64,000 nucleotides of DNA from JACMQX01 sp044225675. GTDB taxonomy: Bacteria > Pseudomonadota > Gammaproteobacteria > Burkholderiales > Burkholderiaceae_C. Shown here piece after piece: positions 8,216-18,089 of the stretch. Below the pieces are notes generated by a model. The model had not been told where the DNA came from. It did no database searches and worked only from the letters and a program-made list of their open reading frames with translations. The stretch is from contig JBGAIH010000015.1 in NCBI GenBank assembly GCA_044225675.1, forward strand, positions 1 to 64,000, read 5' to 3'. Position numbers and translations under genes: made by a program. Positions within the stretch are counted from its first letter, which is position 1, and each line of letters begins with the position of its first letter.

Positions 8216-9769
8216 ATGCAACTCAATCCCGCAGAGATTTCTGAACTGATCAAGAGCCGCATCGAAGGGATGTCCGCCGGCGCAGACATCCGCAACCAGG
8301 GCTCGGTCGTGTCCGTTACCGACGGCATCTGCCGCATCCATGGCCTGTCCGAAGTGATGGCCGGTGAAATGCTGGAATTCCCCGCGACCAAGGACGGCCA
8401 GCCGACCTACGGCCTGGCGCTGAACCTCGAGCGCGACTCCGTCGGCGCGGTGATTCTGGGCGAGTATGAGCACATCTCCGAAGGCGATACCGTCAAGTGC
8501 ACGGGCCGCATTCTGGAAGTTCCCGTCGGCCCCGAGCTCATCGGTCGCGTCGTCAACGCCCTGGGCCAGCCGATCGACGGCAAGGGCCCGATCAACGCCA
8601 AGCTGACCGACGTGATCGAAAAGGTCGCACCGGGCGTGATCGCCCGCAAGTCGGTCGACCAGCCGGTTCAGACGGGCCTGAAGTCCATCGACTCGATGGT
8701 GCCCGTCGGCCGCGGCCAGCGCGAACTGATCATCGGCGACCGCCAGACCGGCAAGACCGCCGTGGCCATCGACGCCATCATCAACCAGAAGGGTCAGAAC
8801 ATGACCTGCGTCTACGTTGCGATCGGCCAGAAGGCTTCGTCGATCAAGAACGTCGTGCGCGCTCTGGAGCAGGCCGGCGCGATGGAGTACACCATCGTGG
8901 TGGCCGCTTCGGCCTCCGAGTCCGCTGCCATGCAGTATGTGTCGGCTTACTCCGGCTGCACGATGGGCGAGTACTTCCGCGACCGCGGCCAGGACGCCCT
9001 GATCGTCTATGACGATCTGTCCAAGCAGGCCGTGGCCTACCGCCAGGTCTCGCTGCTGCTGCGTCGTCCCCCGGGCCGCGAAGCCTATCCCGGCGACGTG
9101 TTCTATCTCCACAGCCGCCTGCTGGAGCGTGCCGCTCGCGTGAACGCCGACTATGTCGAAGCCTTCACCAAGGGTGAAGTCAAGGGCAAGACGGGCTCGC
9201 TGACGGCGCTGCCCATCATCGAAACCCAGGCCGGCGACGTGTCCGCCTTCGTTCCGACGAACGTGATCTCGATCACCGACGGCCAGATCTTCCTGGAAAC
9301 CAGCCTGTTCAACGCGGGCATCCGCCCCGCCATCAACGCCGGTATCTCCGTGTCCCGCGTCGGCGGCGCTGCGCAGACCAAGCTGATCAAGTCGCTGTCG
9401 GGCGGCATCCGTACCGACCTGGCCCAGTACCGTGAACTCGCTGCGTTCGCCCAGTTCGCTTCCGACCTCGACGAAGCGACCCGCAAGCAGCTCGATCGCG
9501 GTGCGCGTGTGACCGAACTGCTCAAGCAGCCCCAGTACAGCCCGCTTCCCATCAGCCTGATGGCGGCGTCGCTGTTCGCGGTCAACAAGGGTTTCATGGA
9601 CGACGTCGAAGTCAAGAAGATCCTGCCCTTCGAGCATGGCCTGCACGCCTTCCTGAAGGACAAGCACGCTGCGTTGCTGACCAAGCTGGAGAATGACCGC
9701 GCCATGGACAAGGACGCCGAAGCCCAGCTGACGGCTGCGATCGGCGACTTCAAGAAGTCGTTCGCCTGA
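8216..9769 (+). CDS. atpA: F1Fo ATP synthase subunit alpha
   Basis: Non-catalytic nucleotide-binding subunit, 517 residues, the normal length. The Walker A motif GDRQTGKT is at 174-181. The N-terminal MQLNPAEIS and the signature PAINAGISVSRVGG near residue 375 confirm alpha rather than beta. A strong ribosome-binding site (GAAGGAAGG) precedes the ATG. Confidence 0.99.
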   Translation: MQLNPAEISELIKSRIEGMSAGADIRNQGSVVSVTDGICRIHGLSEVMAGEMLEFPATKDGQPTYGLALNLERDSVGAVILGEYEHISEGDTVKCTGRILEVPVGPELIGRVVNALGQPIDGKGPINAKLTDVIEKVAPGVIARKSVDQPVQTGLKSIDSMVPVGRGQRELIIGDRQTGKTAVAIDAIINQKGQNMTCVYVAIGQKASSIKNVVRALEQAGAMEYTIVVAASASESAAMQYVSAYSGCTMGEYFRDRGQDALIVYDDLSKQAVAYRQVSLLLRRPPGREAYPGDVFYLHSRLLERAARVNADYVEAFTKGEVKGKTGSLTALPIIETQAGDVSAFVPTNVISITDGQIFLETSLFNAGIRPAINAGISVSRVGGAAQTKLIKSLSGGIRTDLAQYRELAAFAQFASDLDEATRKQLDRGARVTELLKQPQYSPLPISLMAASLFAVNKGFMDDVEVKKILPFEHGLHAFLKDKHAALLTKLENDRAMDKDAEAQLTAAIGDFKKSFA

Positions 9770-9794
9770 GCGGTCCCACAGCAAGGAGCCATTG

Positions 9795-10673
9795 ATGGCA
9801 GCAGGCAAGGAAATACGCGGCAAGATCAAATCGGTGGAAAACACCAAGAAGATCACCAAGGCCATGGAAATGGTGGCCGCGTCCAAGATGCGCAAGGCGC
9901 AGGACCGCATGCGTTCTGCCCGACCCTACAGCGACAAGATCCGCAACATCGCGGCCAACCTTGGCAAGGCCAACCCCGAGTACACCCATCCGTTCATGAA
10001 GACGAACGACGCCAAGGGCGTCGGCTTCATCGTCGTCACGACCGACAAGGGTCTGTGCGGCGGCATGAACACCAACGTGCTGCGCGCCGTGACGACGCGC
10101 CTGCGCGACCTTCAGTCGCAGGGCATGTCGTCCACGGCAGTGGCCATCGGCAACAAGGGACTGGGCTTTCTCAACCGCATCGGCGCCAAGGTGGTGTCTC
10201 ATGTCACCCAGCTGGGTGACACGCCCCACCTTGACAAGCTCATCGGCCCCGTCAAGGTGCTGCTCGATGCGTATGCCAAGGGCGAAATCAACGCGGTCTA
10301 CCTCAGCTACACCCGCTTCATCAACACGATGAGGCAGGAGCCGGTGGTCGAGCAACTGCTGCCCCTGTCGGCCGCCAAGATGCAGGCCGAGGCCGACGCG
10401 AGCGGCAAGCAGCACGGTTGGGACTACATCTACGAGCCCGATGCGCAGACCGTCATCGACGATCTGCTGGTGCGCTATGTCGAGGCGCTGGTCTACCAGG
10501 CCGTGGCCGAGAACATGGCCTCCGAGCAGTCGGCCCGCATGGTCGCCATGAAGGCGGCCACCGACAACGCGGGCAATGTCATCGCCGAGCTCAAGCTGGT
10601 CTACAACAAGACGCGCCAGGCAGCGATCACCAAGGAACTTTCCGAGATCGTGGCCGGAGCGGCAGCGGTTTAA
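9795..10673 (+). CDS. atpG: F1Fo ATP synthase subunit gamma
   Basis: Central rotor shaft, 292 residues from the ATG of MAAGKEIRGKIKS; a TTG codon directly upstream is in frame but the AAGGAG site is better spaced for the ATG. The N-terminal helix (KSVENTKKITKAMEMVAASK) and the C-terminal helix (YNKTRQAAITKELSEIVAGA) form the coiled-coil shaft, and both are well conserved here. Confidence 0.97.
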   Translation: MAAGKEIRGKIKSVENTKKITKAMEMVAASKMRKAQDRMRSARPYSDKIRNIAANLGKANPEYTHPFMKTNDAKGVGFIVVTTDKGLCGGMNTNVLRAVTTRLRDLQSQGMSSTAVAIGNKGLGFLNRIGAKVVSHVTQLGDTPHLDKLIGPVKVLLDAYAKGEINAVYLSYTRFINTMRQEPVVEQLLPLSAAKMQAEADASGKQHGWDYIYEPDAQTVIDDLLVRYVEALVYQAVAENMASEQSARMVAMKAATDNAGNVIAELKLVYNKTRQAAITKELSEIVAGAAAV

Positions 10674-10693
10674 ATTTTTAATTGGAGCGAAAA

Positions 10694-12097
<1,404 letters not shown>

Positions 12098-12100
12098 GCC

Positions 12101-12526
12101 ATGGACCCGACCCACACCATCCACGTTGACGTGGTCAGTGCCGAGGAGTCCATCTTCTCGGGTGAGGCCCGGTTCGTGGCCCTGCCCGGTGAGGCTGGCG
12201 AGCTCGGCATCTACCCGCGCCACACACCGTTGATCACCCGGATCCGTCCGGGTTCGGTCCGCATCGAGATGGCCGACGGCAGCGAGGAGTTCGTGTTCGT
12301 CGCCGGCGGGATTCTGGAAGTGCAGCCCGACGTCGTGACCGTCCTTTCCGACACCGCGATCCGTGGCAAGGATCTGGACGACGAGAAGGCCAACCTGGCC
12401 AAGGCCGCTGCCGAAGAGGCGCTGCGCAACGCCAAGGGCGAACTCGATATCGCCAAGGCCCAGTCCGAACTCGCCGTCATGGCGGCGCAGATCGCCGCGC
12501 TGCGCAAGTACCGGCAAAAGAAGTAA
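12101..12526 (+). CDS. atpC: F1Fo ATP synthase subunit epsilon
   Basis: Rotor subunit with inhibitory C-terminal helices, 141 residues. The N-terminal beta-sandwich has ALPGEAGELGIYPRHTPLIT, diagnostic of AtpC, and the Ala-rich C-terminus (about 90-141) forms the helical pair. It starts 3 bp after atpD and is the last gene of the operon, just before a terminator. Confidence 0.97.
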   Translation: MDPTHTIHVDVVSAEESIFSGEARFVALPGEAGELGIYPRHTPLITRIRPGSVRIEMADGSEEFVFVAGGILEVQPDVVTVLSDTAIRGKDLDDEKANLAKAAAEEALRNAKGELDIAKAQSELAVMAAQIAALRKYRQKK

Positions 12527-12556
12527 GCCCGCTGCGGCAGGCTTGCGACTCACACG

Positions 12557-12582
12557 AAAGCCCCGCGACGCGGGGCTTTTTC
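12557..12582 (+). terminator. Rho-independent terminator of the atp operon
   Basis: An AAAGCCCCG / CGGGGCTTT inverted repeat with a 5-nt loop is followed by a T run, 30 bp after the atpC stop. It is the strongest hairpin-plus-T signal seen in the window. Confidence 0.92.
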
Positions 12583-12587
12583 ATGTC

Positions 12588-12623
12588 GGGCGCTCTCATG
12601 CAGGGCGCTCTCATGCAGGGCGC
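12588..12623. repeat. 15-bp tandem repeat, two and a half copies
   Basis: The unit GGGCGCTCTCATGCA occurs at 12588-12602 and 12603-12617, with a partial third copy to 12623. It lies just after the atp terminator and just before the 3' end of the HpxZ-like gene, in non-coding DNA. Confidence 0.9.
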
Positions 12624-12643
12624 ACCGGGCAGGTCCGCGGCGC

Positions 12644-13021
12644 TCAGGTCGACATCAGGCTGACGTGGGCCGACACCACCCGCCATCCGTCAGCCGTCCG
12701 AACCCAGGTCTGGCTCTGTCTGCCGATCCGCTCGCTGCCCTTGCGCCGGAACTCGATGTTGGCCACCGCGAAGTCGCGGCCAAAGCTCGTGATCTGCCGG
12801 GCCATGATGTCCCTTTCGAGATTCAACGCCGGCCGGGCCTGCCGGAACGCGCGGATGGCGTCGTAGCCGTACAGGTTCTCGCCCGCGCCGTACCGCAGCG
12901 TGTGGGGCGACACCCAGAACAGCCTGTCAAGAACTGGGACATCGTTGCTCACCAGGGCCTTCTCGTACTCATTGAATACGGCGTTTACCTCGGCAAGAAC
13001 TTCGGGCAGATTGATCTCCAT
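12644..13021 (-). CDS. HpxZ/AtzH-like protein (DUF3225, SnoaL-like fold)
   Basis: A 125-residue protein of the cystatin-like/NTF2 fold. The segments LAEVNAVFNEYEKAL, FWVSPHTLRYGAGENLYGYDAIRAFR and SQTWVRTADGWRVVSAHVS match the HpxZ/AtzH group, whose members are linked to oxalurate or amide catabolism. Here it stands alone, with no hpxWXY or amidase genes nearby, so the substrate cannot be inferred from context. It is on the minus strand facing the atp operon end. Confidence 0.75.
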   Translation of the reverse strand: MEINLPEVLAEVNAVFNEYEKALVSNDVPVLDRLFWVSPHTLRYGAGENLYGYDAIRAFRQARPALNLERDIMARQITSFGRDFAVANIEFRRKGSERIGRQSQTWVRTADGWRVVSAHVSLMST

Positions 13022-13110
13022 GGGCTTCCTTCAAGCAGACGCCGCCGCTGGGTCAGGCCGGCTCGGCCATGTCGCTGGGGGCGTGACGAAACGGCAGCAG
13101 GAATCATGCC

Positions 13111-13144
13111 TCAGCGAAGCACGGGCGTGTCAGCGAAGCACGGG
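13111..13144. repeat. 19-bp-period direct repeat at the 3' end of a TPM gene
   Basis: TCAGCGAAGCACGGG occurs at 13111-13125 and again at 13130-13144. The second copy contains the stop codon and last codons of the TPM-domain gene, so the first copy looks like a duplicated gene end. Confidence 0.88.
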
Positions 13145-13642
13145 TGCGTCAGGCAGCTCATTGGGCGACGCCTGACCCGCAGGCAGAGGAAAATGCTCGA
13201 CCAGCAGCGCCGAGACCTCGGCCAGCGCAGCGGTAAGGCCGTCTTCGAAGCGCCTGTCACGAAACGCCGACCCCATCCGCTCGACGATGGCCTTCCACTC
13301 GCCTGTGGGAACGCGTTGCGCAAGTCCCCGGTCCGCGACGATCTCGATCGCGTGCTCGGCCAGCAGCAGGTAGATCAGCACCCCGTTGTTGTGCTCCGTG
13401 TCCCACACGCGGAGCTTGCCGAACATCGCCACCGCGCGCTCGCGCGGCGATGCATCACGCAGCAGATAGCTGATCGGCAGACCTGCCTCGACGCAGATGC
13501 GAACTTCGCCGGTATGGCGCCGCTCGCTGGCCGCAACGCGCTGCTCCAGCCGCGCCAGCATATCCGGCGGCAACGCGCGCCGGGTGTCTGACTCGTCGAG
13601 CCAGCGATGCCTGAAGATGCGCCTGAGCTTGCTGAACATCAC
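13130..13642 (-). CDS. TPM-domain protein (second of pair)
   Basis: A 170-residue protein with a single TPM domain (about residues 25-150: TGEVRICVEA, then NNGVLIYLLLAEHAIEIVADRGL). No signal peptide or convincing membrane helix is seen, unlike its neighbour. TPM domains occur in thylakoid PSII repair proteins and in bacterial YgcG-like proteins of unclear role. The start overlaps the stop of the upstream TPM gene by 4 bp, indicating translational coupling within the LemA-TPM-TPM operon. Confidence 0.85.
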   Translation of the reverse strand: MMFSKLRRIFRHRWLDESDTRRALPPDMLARLEQRVAASERRHTGEVRICVEAGLPISYLLRDASPRERAVAMFGKLRVWDTEHNNGVLIYLLLAEHAIEIVADRGLAQRVPTGEWKAIVERMGSAFRDRRFEDGLTAALAEVSALLVEHFPLPAGQASPNELPDAPVLR

Positions 13643-14583
13643 CAGTCTCCCGAGGCGCCGCCGCCACCGAAGTCCCCGCCGCCGCCAGAACTGAAGCCAC
13701 CGCCGGAGCTGAATCCGCCACCACCGCCACCGCCACTGCTCCAGCCACCCGGCAGGTAGCCGCCCCTGCCCCGCGACATGCCGCCAAAGCCGGACACCAG
13801 CGTCACGATCATCGCGATCACGCCTGCGATGGCGGCCACTGCCAGGCTTGCGGTGATGCCGAGTGCCAGCGCACCCACACCGCCGCCCATCACCAGGGCG
13901 CCCAGCTTGCGTCCGAACATCCGACTGAGCAGGCCACCGGCGATCGGCACGGCAAAAAACAGGAAGATGGCCAGATCGAACCAGTCGAACCCGCTGCCCT
14001 GGCGCTGCCCCGAGGACTTCTGGGGGGCAGGCAGTTCCTCGCCCTGGATCAGCGCCGCGATGCGGTCCGCAGCCGCGTCGAGTCCGCCGGCGTAGTCGCC
14101 CTGGCGGAATGCGGGCGTGATGGCTTCATCGATGATGCGCTTGGCCGCCAGATCGGGAATCGCACCTTCGAGCGTCTTGGCGACTTCGATCCGGACTTTC
14201 CGATCCTGCGTGGCAACCACAAGCAGCAGCCCGTCACCCACGCCCTTGCGGCCGATGCGCCAGGCATTGGCAACCCGGTTGGCATAGCTGGCGATGTCTT
14301 CGGGCTGCGTGCTCGCCACCATCAGGATGACGACCTGCGAGCCCTTGGCTGCTTCCAGGGCCGCGAGCCGGGACTCCAGGGCTGCCCGGCGCGACGCCTC
14401 CAGCGTACCCGTGGTATCGAGCACCCGCGACGTGAGCGTCGGCACCGGCTGAAGATCCTGGGCCGCAGCGGAGCCCGCGCCCAGCAGCGTCAGGCCGAGT
14501 CCCATTCCTAGCCCCAGTCCCAGCATAGCCCGTACGAAGGCCAGCACCTGGTTGAACGCAAGCCGAAGCAGCGGCATCAGCAT
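13639..14583 (-). CDS. TPM-domain membrane protein (YgcG family)
   Basis: A 314-residue protein: N-terminal hydrophobic signal (about residues 15-40, ending ASAAAQD-like in AGSAAAQDL), a TPM domain (about 50-175 with LLLVVATQDRKVRIEVAKTL), a membrane region (about 200-265) and a Gly/Ser-rich tail (GGGGGFSSGGG pattern) ending DFGGGGASGDW. This is the typical YgcG architecture. It is probably anchored in the inner membrane with the TPM domain in the periplasm. LemA is encoded 28 bp upstream. Confidence 0.88.
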   Translation of the reverse strand: MLMPLLRLAFNQVLAFVRAMLGLGLGMGLGLTLLGAGSAAAQDLQPVPTLTSRVLDTTGTLEASRRAALESRLAALEAAKGSQVVILMVASTQPEDIASYANRVANAWRIGRKGVGDGLLLVVATQDRKVRIEVAKTLEGAIPDLAAKRIIDEAITPAFRQGDYAGGLDAAADRIAALIQGEELPAPQKSSGQRQGSGFDWFDLAIFLFFAVPIAGGLLSRMFGRKLGALVMGGGVGALALGITASLAVAAIAGVIAMIVTLVSGFGGMSRGRGGYLPGGWSSGGGGGGGFSSGGGFSSGGGGDFGGGGASGDW

Positions 14584-14611
14584 GACCTCGCGCTGGATGC
14601 GTGGCGGGCTG

Positions 14612-15214
14612 TCACTTCTTCTCGAAATTCACCTGGGGCGGCGCGGAGATCTGCGCCTCGTTCTGGACCGAGAAGTTGGGCTTGGGCGAATAGCTGAACA
14701 CCATGGCCGTCAGATTGCTCGGGAAGCTCCTGGCCAGCACGTTGTACTCCTGCACGGCCTGGATGTAGCGGTTGCGCGCCACGGTGATGCGGTTTTCCGT
14801 GCCTTCGAGCTGCACGCGCAGATCGCTGAAGCCCTTGTTGGCCTTGAGGTCCGGATACCGCTCGACCGTCACCATCAGCCGGCTGAGCGCGCTGCCCAGC
14901 TCGCCCTGGGCCGCCTGAAACTTCTGGAAGGCCTCGGGGTTGTTCAGCGTCTCGGGCGTGACCTGGATGGACGTCGCCTTCGCGCGCGCCTCGACCACCT
15001 TGGTCAGCGTCTCCTGCTCGAAGTTCGCTTCGCCCTTGACGGTCGCCACGATGTTGGGCACGAGATCGGCGCGACGCTGGTACTGGTTGAGCACCTCGCT
15101 CCACGCGGCCTTGGTCTGTTCGTCCAGTCGTTGGAAATCGTTGTAGCCGCAGCCCGTGAGGGCAACGATGCTGGCTGCGATCCACAGCCGGGCCATCCAG
15201 CGTTTCAGATTCAT
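14612..15214 (-). CDS. LemA-family lipoprotein
   Basis: The 200-residue product begins with a lipoprotein signal and lipobox LTGC (about residue 20), followed by the LemA coiled-coil domain: NQYQRRADLVPNIVATVKG, then FSDLRVQLEGTENRI and VQEYNVLARSFPSN. LemA proteins are often paired with TPM-domain proteins, as here, but their function is unknown. The ATG of MNLKRW is chosen because AGGAG lies 5-9 bp upstream; a longer in-frame start would cover that site. Confidence 0.92.
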   Translation of the reverse strand: MNLKRWMARLWIAASIVALTGCGYNDFQRLDEQTKAAWSEVLNQYQRRADLVPNIVATVKGEANFEQETLTKVVEARAKATSIQVTPETLNNPEAFQKFQAAQGELGSALSRLMVTVERYPDLKANKGFSDLRVQLEGTENRITVARNRYIQAVQEYNVLARSFPSNLTAMVFSYSPKPNFSVQNEAQISAPPQVNFEKK

Positions 15215-15261
15215 GGGGTTCTCCTGCGGGTTCAAGGAATCATTGACGGTAGCATAGATGG

Positions 15262-16044
15262 ATGTCCGTGCAGCCGATTCAAGCCCTGCAAGCCGCGTCG
15301 CATACCGCGCCCCGACGCGCGGCCGGCCCGCGCCTGCTGATCGCTGGCGCCACGGGCGCGCTCGGCAACGAGGTGCTGCGACGGCTGGTCGGCCTGCAGC
15401 AGCACGGCGCCACGGCCGTCCTGGCGCGTGAACCCATTCTTGCGGGCCTGCGCGACGTGACGGTGCTGCCCGTCATGGCCGATGAAAGCCCGGCGGCCTG
15501 GCCCGCCGTGCCCGCCCAGGTCGGGGTCATCATGTTCGATCCGCCCCGGCTGTTCTACGAGCGCGAGCGCGCGCTCTGGACCCCGCGACCCGACCAGCTC
15601 GTCGCGCTCGCCGGCTGGATGCGCGAGGGGGGCGTCAGGACACTGGCCTTGGTCCTGCCGCATGACCAGGGCCGCTTGCCCGAGGCCCTCAAGCGCGGAC
15701 TCGCGAGCCTCGACGAACAGGCTGTGGCGGCCCTGGGTTTCGAGCGCCTGCTCGTTGTCCGTTCAGCCCGCAAGCCGTCCGGCAAAGGGCCGTCCGGCCT
15801 GCCGCAACGGGTGGCCGCGTGGATGCTGACGGTGCTGCGCTTCATGGTGCCGAGCAGCGAGCAGCCGGTGCGCGCCGTCAAGGTGGCGGAGTTCGTGAGC
15901 GAAGCGCTGGTCCGGCTGCCGCCGGGCACCCACGTGGCGCCGCCCGAACTCGTCTGGCAGGCGTCGCAGGGCCGTGTGCGCGAGGTCGTCGAGCGCTGGC
16001 TCGTTCCCGATGGCGGCCAATCCACGGCAAAATCCGGGCATTGA
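15262..16044 (+). CDS. NAD(P)-binding Rossmann-fold protein
   Basis: A 260-residue protein with an N-terminal dinucleotide-binding motif LLIAGATGALGNEVLRRL (about residues 24-41), in the pattern G-A-T-G-x-x-G of atypical SDR/NmrA-type proteins. No catalytic Y-x3-K can be recognised in the usual place, so enzymatic activity is uncertain. It is the first gene of a plus-strand run, divergent from lemA with a 47-bp gap. Confidence 0.7.
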   Translation: MSVQPIQALQAASHTAPRRAAGPRLLIAGATGALGNEVLRRLVGLQQHGATAVLAREPILAGLRDVTVLPVMADESPAAWPAVPAQVGVIMFDPPRLFYERERALWTPRPDQLVALAGWMREGGVRTLALVLPHDQGRLPEALKRGLASLDEQAVAALGFERLLVVRSARKPSGKGPSGLPQRVAAWMLTVLRFMVPSSEQPVRAVKVAEFVSEALVRLPPGTHVAPPELVWQASQGRVREVVERWLVPDGGQSTAKSGH

Positions 16045-16068
16045 TCTTTTCGGACGTCACTTTCTTTC

Positions 16069-16518
16069 ATGTCCAAAGCCAGAATGCAGGCCGCTGCCGT
16101 CGGCGGCAGCGCCGACGATATCGAGGCGGCGTTCTACGACGCCCTGCAGTCGGCCGACATCGACAAGCTCATGGCCTGCTGGGCCGACGAGGACGAGATT
16201 GTCTGTGTCCATCCCGGCGGCCCGCGGGTGGTCGGCAGCGGCGCGATCCGCGCAGCCTTCGAGTCGATGTTCGCCAATGGCAGCATCCGCGCCTGGCCCG
16301 AGCGCGTGCGCAAGGTGGAGTCCCTGGCCAGCGCGGTGCACAATGTGCTCGAGCGCATCGAGATCATGACCAGCGAAGGCCCCCGGCAGGCCTACGTCAT
16401 TGCCACCAACGTCTACCACAAGACCGCCCAGGGCTGGCGTCTTGTGGCCCACCATGCCAGCCCCGGCACGCCGCGCGAGATGCAGGAAGTGTCCGAGGCG
16501 CCGCAGGTGCTTCACTGA
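16069..16518 (+). CDS. SnoaL/NTF2-like protein
   Basis: A 149-residue protein of the NTF2-like superfamily. The pattern IEAAFYDALQSADIDKLMACW followed by DEDEIVCVHPGGPRVVG and a final GWRLVAHHASP is typical of SnoaL_3/DUF4440 proteins conserved beside YheT-type hydrolases in Burkholderiales. No catalytic residues can be assigned. It lies 24 bp after the Rossmann protein gene and 40 bp before the hydrolase gene. Confidence 0.8.
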   Translation: MSKARMQAAAVGGSADDIEAAFYDALQSADIDKLMACWADEDEIVCVHPGGPRVVGSGAIRAAFESMFANGSIRAWPERVRKVESLASAVHNVLERIEIMTSEGPRQAYVIATNVYHKTAQGWRLVAHHASPGTPREMQEVSEAPQVLH

Positions 16519-16558
16519 CGCTCGCCGTGCCGGGCTCGCCGCGATCCGTGCCGACACC

Positions 16559-17545
16559 ATGAAGTACCAGGCGCCCTGGTGGTTGCCCGGTGGCAACCTG
16601 CAGACCATCTGGCCGGCGCTCTTCGCACGTCGCCTCCCGGGCCCCGCGCCCACGTTCCGGCGCGAACGCTGGACGACGCCCGATGCCGACTTCGTCGACG
16701 TCGACTTCATGCACACGCCGCTGCCGCGCAGCACCTTGCTGGTGCTGTTCCATGGACTGGAGGGCTCTTCGGCAAGCCACTATGCCCAGGCCTTCGCCGC
16801 CTTTGCGCAGGAGCGCGGCCTGGGCTTCTGCGTGCCGCACTTTCGCGGCTGCAGCGGCGAAATCAACCTGGCTCCCCGCGCCTACCACTCGGGCGACTAC
16901 GAAGAGATCGGCTGGATGCTGCAGCGCCTGCGTTCGGCGCATGCCGGGCCGATGCTGGCCGTCGGCGTTTCGCTGGGCGGCAACGCGCTGCTGCGCTGGG
17001 CCGAGGAAATGGGCAGTGAAGCGGCCAGGGTTGTGGGCGCGGTGGCGGCCGTGTGCTCGCCCATCGACCTCGCCGCAGGCGGCCGCGCCATCGGGCAGGG
17101 CTTCAACCGGCAGGTCTACACCCGGATGTTCCTGCGCAGCATGAAGCCCAAGGCGCTGGCCAAGCTTGCCCAGCATCCGGGCCTGTTCGATCGCGAGGCC
17201 TTGCTGGCGGCGCGGGATCTGCATGCGTTCGACAATGTGTTCACCGCGCCGCTTCACGGCTTTCGCGGAACGGACGACTACTGGCGCCGGGCATCGGCCA
17301 AGCCCCATCTGCACCGGATCGAGGTGCCCGCGCTGGTGGTCAATGCCCTCAACGATCCGTTCGTTCCCGCCGCCAGCCTGCCGCGTGCCGGCGAGGTGGG
17401 CCGTCATGTAACCTTGTGGCAGCCGGCTCATGGCGGTCATGTGGGCTTTGCGCAAGGCCGGCCGCCGGGCCACCTGCGCAGCATGCCGGAGGCGGTGTGT
17501 GAATGGCTGCTCGCCCATCAGGGCTCGGGAGACACGAATGGATGA
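16559..17545 (+). CDS. YheT-family alpha/beta hydrolase
   Basis: A 328-residue alpha/beta-hydrolase fold protein beginning PWWLPGGNLQTIWPAL, the hallmark of the YheT/ABHD1-3 group. The nucleophile elbow is GVSLGGN (serine near residue 140), and the likely catalytic histidine is in PAHGGHVGF near the C-terminus. Natural substrates are unknown; lipid ester hydrolysis is plausible. The ATG of MKYQAPWW is used because upstream in-frame codons lie within the previous gene. The 3' end overlaps the next gene by 8 bp. Confidence 0.9.
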   Translation: MKYQAPWWLPGGNLQTIWPALFARRLPGPAPTFRRERWTTPDADFVDVDFMHTPLPRSTLLVLFHGLEGSSASHYAQAFAAFAQERGLGFCVPHFRGCSGEINLAPRAYHSGDYEEIGWMLQRLRSAHAGPMLAVGVSLGGNALLRWAEEMGSEAARVVGAVAAVCSPIDLAAGGRAIGQGFNRQVYTRMFLRSMKPKALAKLAQHPGLFDREALLAARDLHAFDNVFTAPLHGFRGTDDYWRRASAKPHLHRIEVPALVVNALNDPFVPAASLPRAGEVGRHVTLWQPAHGGHVGFAQGRPPGHLRSMPEAVCEWLLAHQGSGDTNG

Positions 17546-18089
17546 CATCGTCAGGCAGGCCATCGCCAAGTGGCCCAACGTTCCAGACTGCTTCGGCTGG
17601 CTGGGCCTGGATGCCCGCGGCAACTGGTACATGCGTGACGACCGCGTGCAGGCGCTCGGCGCCTTCGACAGCGGCATGGCGGGCGCCAAGGGCTCCCTGC
17701 TGCGTCACGACAAGCTGATCGAGTTCATCGCACGCAACTACGAAGCCGACGCCACCGGCCGCTGGTTCTTCCAGAACGGCCCGCAGCGCGTCTATGTCGA
17801 ACTTGAAGTCACGCCGCTCGTCCTGCGCATCGGTGAACAGGCGGCCGTCAGCACGCACACCGGCCAGCGCGCCGAGGTGCGCGGCTGCTGCGTCGACGAG
17901 GAGGGGCGTGTCTACCTGGACACCGATGCCGGTTTCGGCCTCGTCCACACCCAGGACGTCACCCACGCCGCCGATGCCATTGAACAGGGGGTCTGGCGAC
18001 CCGAGGCCGTGAAGGCGGCCGACCTGCCCACGAGGTTCGGCTACGTGCGCAGCCCGGCCTCAGGGCGTGCCGCCAGGGCGCGAGAGTAG
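17538..18089 (+). CDS. DUF2946-like conserved protein
   Basis: A 183-residue protein starting MDDIVRQAIAKWPNVPDCFGWL and containing WFFQNGPQRVYVELE. This pattern belongs to a family of unknown function (I believe DUF2944/DUF2946) that commonly follows YheT genes in Burkholderiales. It has no signal peptide or membrane helix. Its start overlaps the hydrolase gene, suggesting translational coupling, and its last 30 bp overlap the 3' end of the convergent histidine kinase gene. Confidence 0.78.
   Translation: MDDIVRQAIAKWPNVPDCFGWLGLDARGNWYMRDDRVQALGAFDSGMAGAKGSLLRHDKLIEFIARNYEADATGRWFFQNGPQRVYVELEVTPLVLRIGEQAAVSTHTGQRAEVRGCCVDEEGRVYLDTDAGFGLVHTQDVTHAADAIEQGVWRPEAVKAADLPTRFGYVRSPASGRAARARE

Noticed and set aside
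8189..9910. A 573-codon minus-strand frame over atpA
   Set aside because: Antisense to a certain gene; no motif or ribosome-binding site.
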